NCBI GenBank assembly: GCA_050115015.1
Contig: JASFRI010000212.1
Location: 1-7,211 of the forward strand
DNA from: JASFRI01 sp050115015
Lineage (GTDB): Bacteria > Acidobacteriota > Polarisedimenticolia > CBDVAL01
Direction of reading: 5' to 3'
Length of the DNA: 7,211 nt
This document shows, in pieces, positions 6,901-7,211 of the stretch (positions are counted from its first letter, which is position 1; each line of letters starts with the position of its first letter). Under the pieces are notes generated by a model. That model saw only the letters and a program-made list of their open reading frames with translations, had not been told where the DNA came from and searched no databases. The position numbers and the translations under genes were made by a program.

Positions 6901-7211
6901 GTGTCGCCGTCGGATCGCCGTCCGCTGCTGCGCCGCGGGGTGCGGCTCGCCTGGCTGACCGTCCTCTGGAACGTGGTGGAGGGGGTCGTCGCCGTGGCCG
7001 CCGGGGCGGTCAGCGGGTCGGTGGCCCTGGTCGGGTTCGGCGTCGATTCCTTCCTCGAGGTCGGCAGCGCTGCGGTGGTCGGCTGGCGCCTGCGGGAGGA
7101 GCTGCGGGGCCGGTCGGGCCGGGACGCCGAGGTCCTGGAGCGCCGTACGGCCCGGATCGCGGGCACCCTCCTGCTGCTGCTCGCCGGCTGGATCACGTTC
7201 GATGCAGGCCG
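6901..7211 (+). CDS. Cation diffusion facilitator-like membrane protein, N-terminal part (3' end outside window)
   Basis: The 103 visible codons encode the start of a membrane protein resembling the CDF (cation efflux) family, which usually exports Zn, Co, Cd, Fe or Mn using proton exchange. After a short basic N-terminus, TM1 spans about 16-37 (WLTVLWNVVEGVVAVAAG), followed by the family-like GSVALVGFGVDSFLEV segment leading into TM2 (about 40-62), a charged loop (63-84) with ELRGRSGRDAEVLERR, and the start of TM3 (about 86-100). In classical CDF proteins the TM2 metal site is HxxxD; here the aligned positions are Asp49 and Glu53, and the preceding aspartate position is Phe46. The GTG at 6901 is the first in-frame start after the upstream gene's stop, preceded by GGGGA at 6889-6893. 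The upstream gene ends in the same frame at 6876. The metal and the transport function are uncertain, because the later helices and the C-terminal domain are not in the window. Confidence 0.75.
   Translation, partial: MSPSDRRPLLRRGVRLAWLTVLWNVVEGVVAVAAGAVSGSVALVGFGVDSFLEVGSAAVVGWRLREELRGRSGRDAEVLERRTARIAGTLLLLLAGWITFDAG

Noticed and set aside
6874..6903. Possible TAG read-through fusing the thioredoxin-like and CDF-like genes, which share a frame
   Set aside because: The spacer encodes an unremarkable Pro/Gly stretch, and the second gene has its own start codon and weak ribosome binding site. Sharing one of three frames is expected by chance.
1..7211. Mobile elements, CRISPR arrays, tRNA or rRNA genes, riboswitches
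   Set aside because: I saw no terminal repeats, transposase-like proteins, regular short repeats, tRNA cloverleaf or rRNA-like stretch; the only non-coding stretches are gaps of 137, 158 and 24 bases.

Overview
The window is strongly GC-rich (well above 60% by eye, not counted) and densely coding. All five recognisable genes lie on the + strand, so it reads as an ordinary bacterial chromosomal stretch. A proton-pumping NADH dehydrogenase (complex I) in the nuoL-M-N order indicates an aerobic or anaerobically respiring bacterium. A proteobacterial or other Gram-negative origin is most likely, because one protein carries a classical signal peptide and because the Lon resembles the second Lon type I associate with such lineages. 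I cannot name the taxon from sequence alone.

Region 1 (2-3317) is the end of a nuo operon. It holds the C-terminal 134 residues of NuoL, then complete NuoM and NuoN. Each junction is a 4-base stop/start overlap (ATGA at 403-406, GTGA at 1896-1899), so the three antiporter-like membrane subunits are probably translationally coupled. The key charged residues of the proton channels are all present in NuoM and NuoN. A short perfect hairpin follows the nuoN stop and probably marks the operon end.

Region 2 (3318-5800) is a 137-base gap with a plausible promoter (perfect TTGACA, possibly heat-shock type), then a full-length ATP-dependent protease Lon. Its Walker motifs, sensor residues and Ser-Lys dyad are intact.

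Region 3 (5801-7211) starts with a 158-base gap rich in inverted repeats and ending in a good -10 box. Next comes an exported thioredoxin-fold protein with a CPDS active site and C-terminal TPR-like helices. After a 24-base gap comes the 5' part of a cation-diffusion-facilitator-like membrane protein that runs off the window.

NuoLMN work together as the proton-translocating arm of complex I. Lon, the thioredoxin-like protein and the CDF-like protein have no evident shared pathway with it; Lon and the periplasmic thiol protein could loosely be called proteostasis genes. I found no convincing novel system, mobile element, CRISPR array, tRNA or rRNA. The points most worth a second look are the Lon subtype and its promoter, the single-cysteine thioredoxin-like protein, the altered metal-site residues of the CDF-like protein, and the hairpin cluster at 5812-5916.
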